DNA of 5,678 bases from JBHJOF01 sp050330055 (GTDB lineage Bacteria > Pseudomonadota > Alphaproteobacteria > Kiloniellales > JAKSDN01). How positions within the stretch are numbered: the first letter of the stretch is position 1; every line of letters starts with the position of its first letter. Positions 4,866 to 5,678 of the stretch are shown piece after piece. A program made the translations under genes and the position numbers. The stretch lies in assembly GCA_050330055.1 (NCBI GenBank), contig JBHJOF010000120.1, positions 1-5,678 of the forward strand. Reading direction: 5' to 3'. The notes beneath the pieces were generated by a model, which was not told the origin of the DNA, did not search any database, and was given only the letters and a program-made list of their open reading frames with translations.

Positions 4866-5678
4866 TCAGCTCGCTGCCGGCGGCCAATTGCCGGCCCGCT
4901 TGGCAGCGACGGCGGCGGCCAGCTCCTCCTTGACCCGCGCGAAGACGGGGTCCCAGTCGCCGCCGGCTGGCTGGCGGAAGAGGCGCATCGAGGGGTACCA
5001 GGGCGTGGTCTCGCCGGCGGGCCCGTAGATCCAGTAGGGCGAGAAGCCGAGCAGGTTCCAGATCGGCCGGCCCAGGCTGCCGGTCAGGTGCGCCACCGCG
5101 CTGTCGGTCATGACCACCAGGTCGAGCTGCTCGATGACGGCCGCGGCGTCGGCCAGGTCGGCGTCGTTGCTGCCGACGTCGATCAGCAGCGGACCGGCGC
5201 CGCTTTCCTTCAGCTCGCGCTCGAGCGGGCCCTTGTAGAGGCTGTAGAGCTGCACGCCCGGCACCGCCGCCAGATCGAGGAAGCGCTGCAGGGCGGCCGC
5301 GCGCTTGCGGTTGCCCTTGTAGGTGACGCTGCCCGACCAGACCACGCCGACCTTGAAGCGGCCCTCCGCAGGAGCCAGGAGGTGCCTGGCGCGGGCCCGC
5401 GCCTCGTCCGGAACGGTGAGCCGCGGCGGCGGCGGAATGCAGCCGGGCTCAAGACCGAGCAGGCCGGGCAGGTCCAAGAGCGAGCAATGGCAGTCGAAGC
5501 CGTCCTTCACCGCGCCGAGCTCGGCCAGGCGGTCGACCCCCTCCAGACCGGTAAAGAGGCGGCGCAGCGCCGGCTTGCATTCGAGGATCACGCTGGCGCC
5601 TTGGTCCTTGACCTGGGCGATGAAGCGACTGGCCAGGATGGTGTCGCCGAAGCCCTGCTCGGGGTAGAGCAGGATGGT
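4866..5678 (-). CDS. Glycosyltransferase-like protein (GT9/TPR-associated type), C-terminal part
   Basis: The reading frame runs off the window at its 5' end; 270 residues plus TGA are visible. It opens TILLYPEQGFGDTI (visible residues 1-14), the GxGD-containing start of the catalytic module in heptosyltransferase-like (GT9) proteins and the glycosyltransferase domains found behind TPR repeats. Later motifs are VGVVWSGS (110-117), the probable donor-binding DSAVAHLTGSLGRP (192-205), and PWYPSMRLFRQ (226-236) followed by GDWD. A GTG at 5589-5591 is an internal valine, not a start, because homologous sequence continues upstream. Any N-terminal TPR region would lie outside the window. Likely role: sugar transfer to a cell-surface glycan or protein. 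Donor and acceptor cannot be told. Confidence 0.8.
   Translation of the reverse strand, partial: TILLYPEQGFGDTILASRFIAQVKDQGASVILECKPALRRLFTGLEGVDRLAELGAVKDGFDCHCSLLDLPGLLGLEPGCIPPPPRLTVPDEARARARHLLAPAEGRFKVGVVWSGSVTYKGNRKRAAALQRFLDLAAVPGVQLYSLYKGPLERELKESGAGPLLIDVGSNDADLADAAAVIEQLDLVVMTDSAVAHLTGSLGRPIWNLLGFSPYWIYGPAGETTPWYPSMRLFRQPAGGDWDPVFARVKEELAAAVAAKRAGNWPPAAS

Noticed and set aside
5589..5591. GTG start giving a 241-residue glycosyltransferase
   Set aside because: The frame continues upstream to the window edge with conserved sequence (LLYPEQGFGDT), so this is an internal valine.

Overview
The window looks like chromosomal DNA of a high-GC alphaproteobacterium. The evidence is the protein similarity of succinate dehydrogenase SdhC, mesaconyl-CoA hydratase and a malyl-CoA lyase-type enzyme (an alphaproteobacterial set of the ethylmalonyl-CoA / glyoxylate assimilation kind), the CTTGAC/TATAAT-like promoters, and dispersed palindromic repeats of the 'CCTTCGACAGGCTCAGGATGAGG' type common in this class. 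I cannot name the genus from sequence alone.

Layout: (1) 1-136, minus: the first 45 codons of sdhC, with a good ribosome site and a plausible promoter at 218-246. (2) 137-1501: about 1.36 kb with no credible protein gene. Its centre (about 466-1179) is an almost unbroken chain of perfect or near-perfect hairpins, many capped by UNCG tetraloops. A 13-bp helix between 577-593 and 1053-1066, extendable to 15 bp, can close the core as one domain. I read this as a large structured non-coding RNA on the plus strand that I do not recognise. Just upstream is a small cluster of DnaA-box-like 9-mers. At its 3' side are mutually exclusive stems and a possible minus-strand terminator. (3) 1502-3657, minus: a malyl-CoA lyase/thioesterase-family gene followed by mch (mesaconyl-CoA hydratase), probably co-transcribed. 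(4) 3798-4667, plus: pdxY, pyridoxal kinase, divergent from the lyase gene. (5) 4866 to the window end, minus: the C-terminal 270 residues of a glycosyltransferase-like protein of the type often attached to TPR repeats.

Three composite palindromic repeats (1321-1472, 2591-2693, 4697-4838) sit in the intergenic gaps. Each has a left hairpin whose stem uses CATCCT/AGGATG and a right hairpin whose stem uses CATGCT/AGCATG. In two of them the halves are separated by homologous spacers of the same length (27 bp).

Functionally, the minus-strand genes lyase, mch and sdhC fit one metabolic theme: interconversion of mesaconyl-CoA, methylmalyl-CoA and malyl-CoA, feeding the C4 part of the citric acid cycle where succinate dehydrogenase acts. 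The unrecognised RNA lies between mch and sdhC and is the most interesting object in the window.
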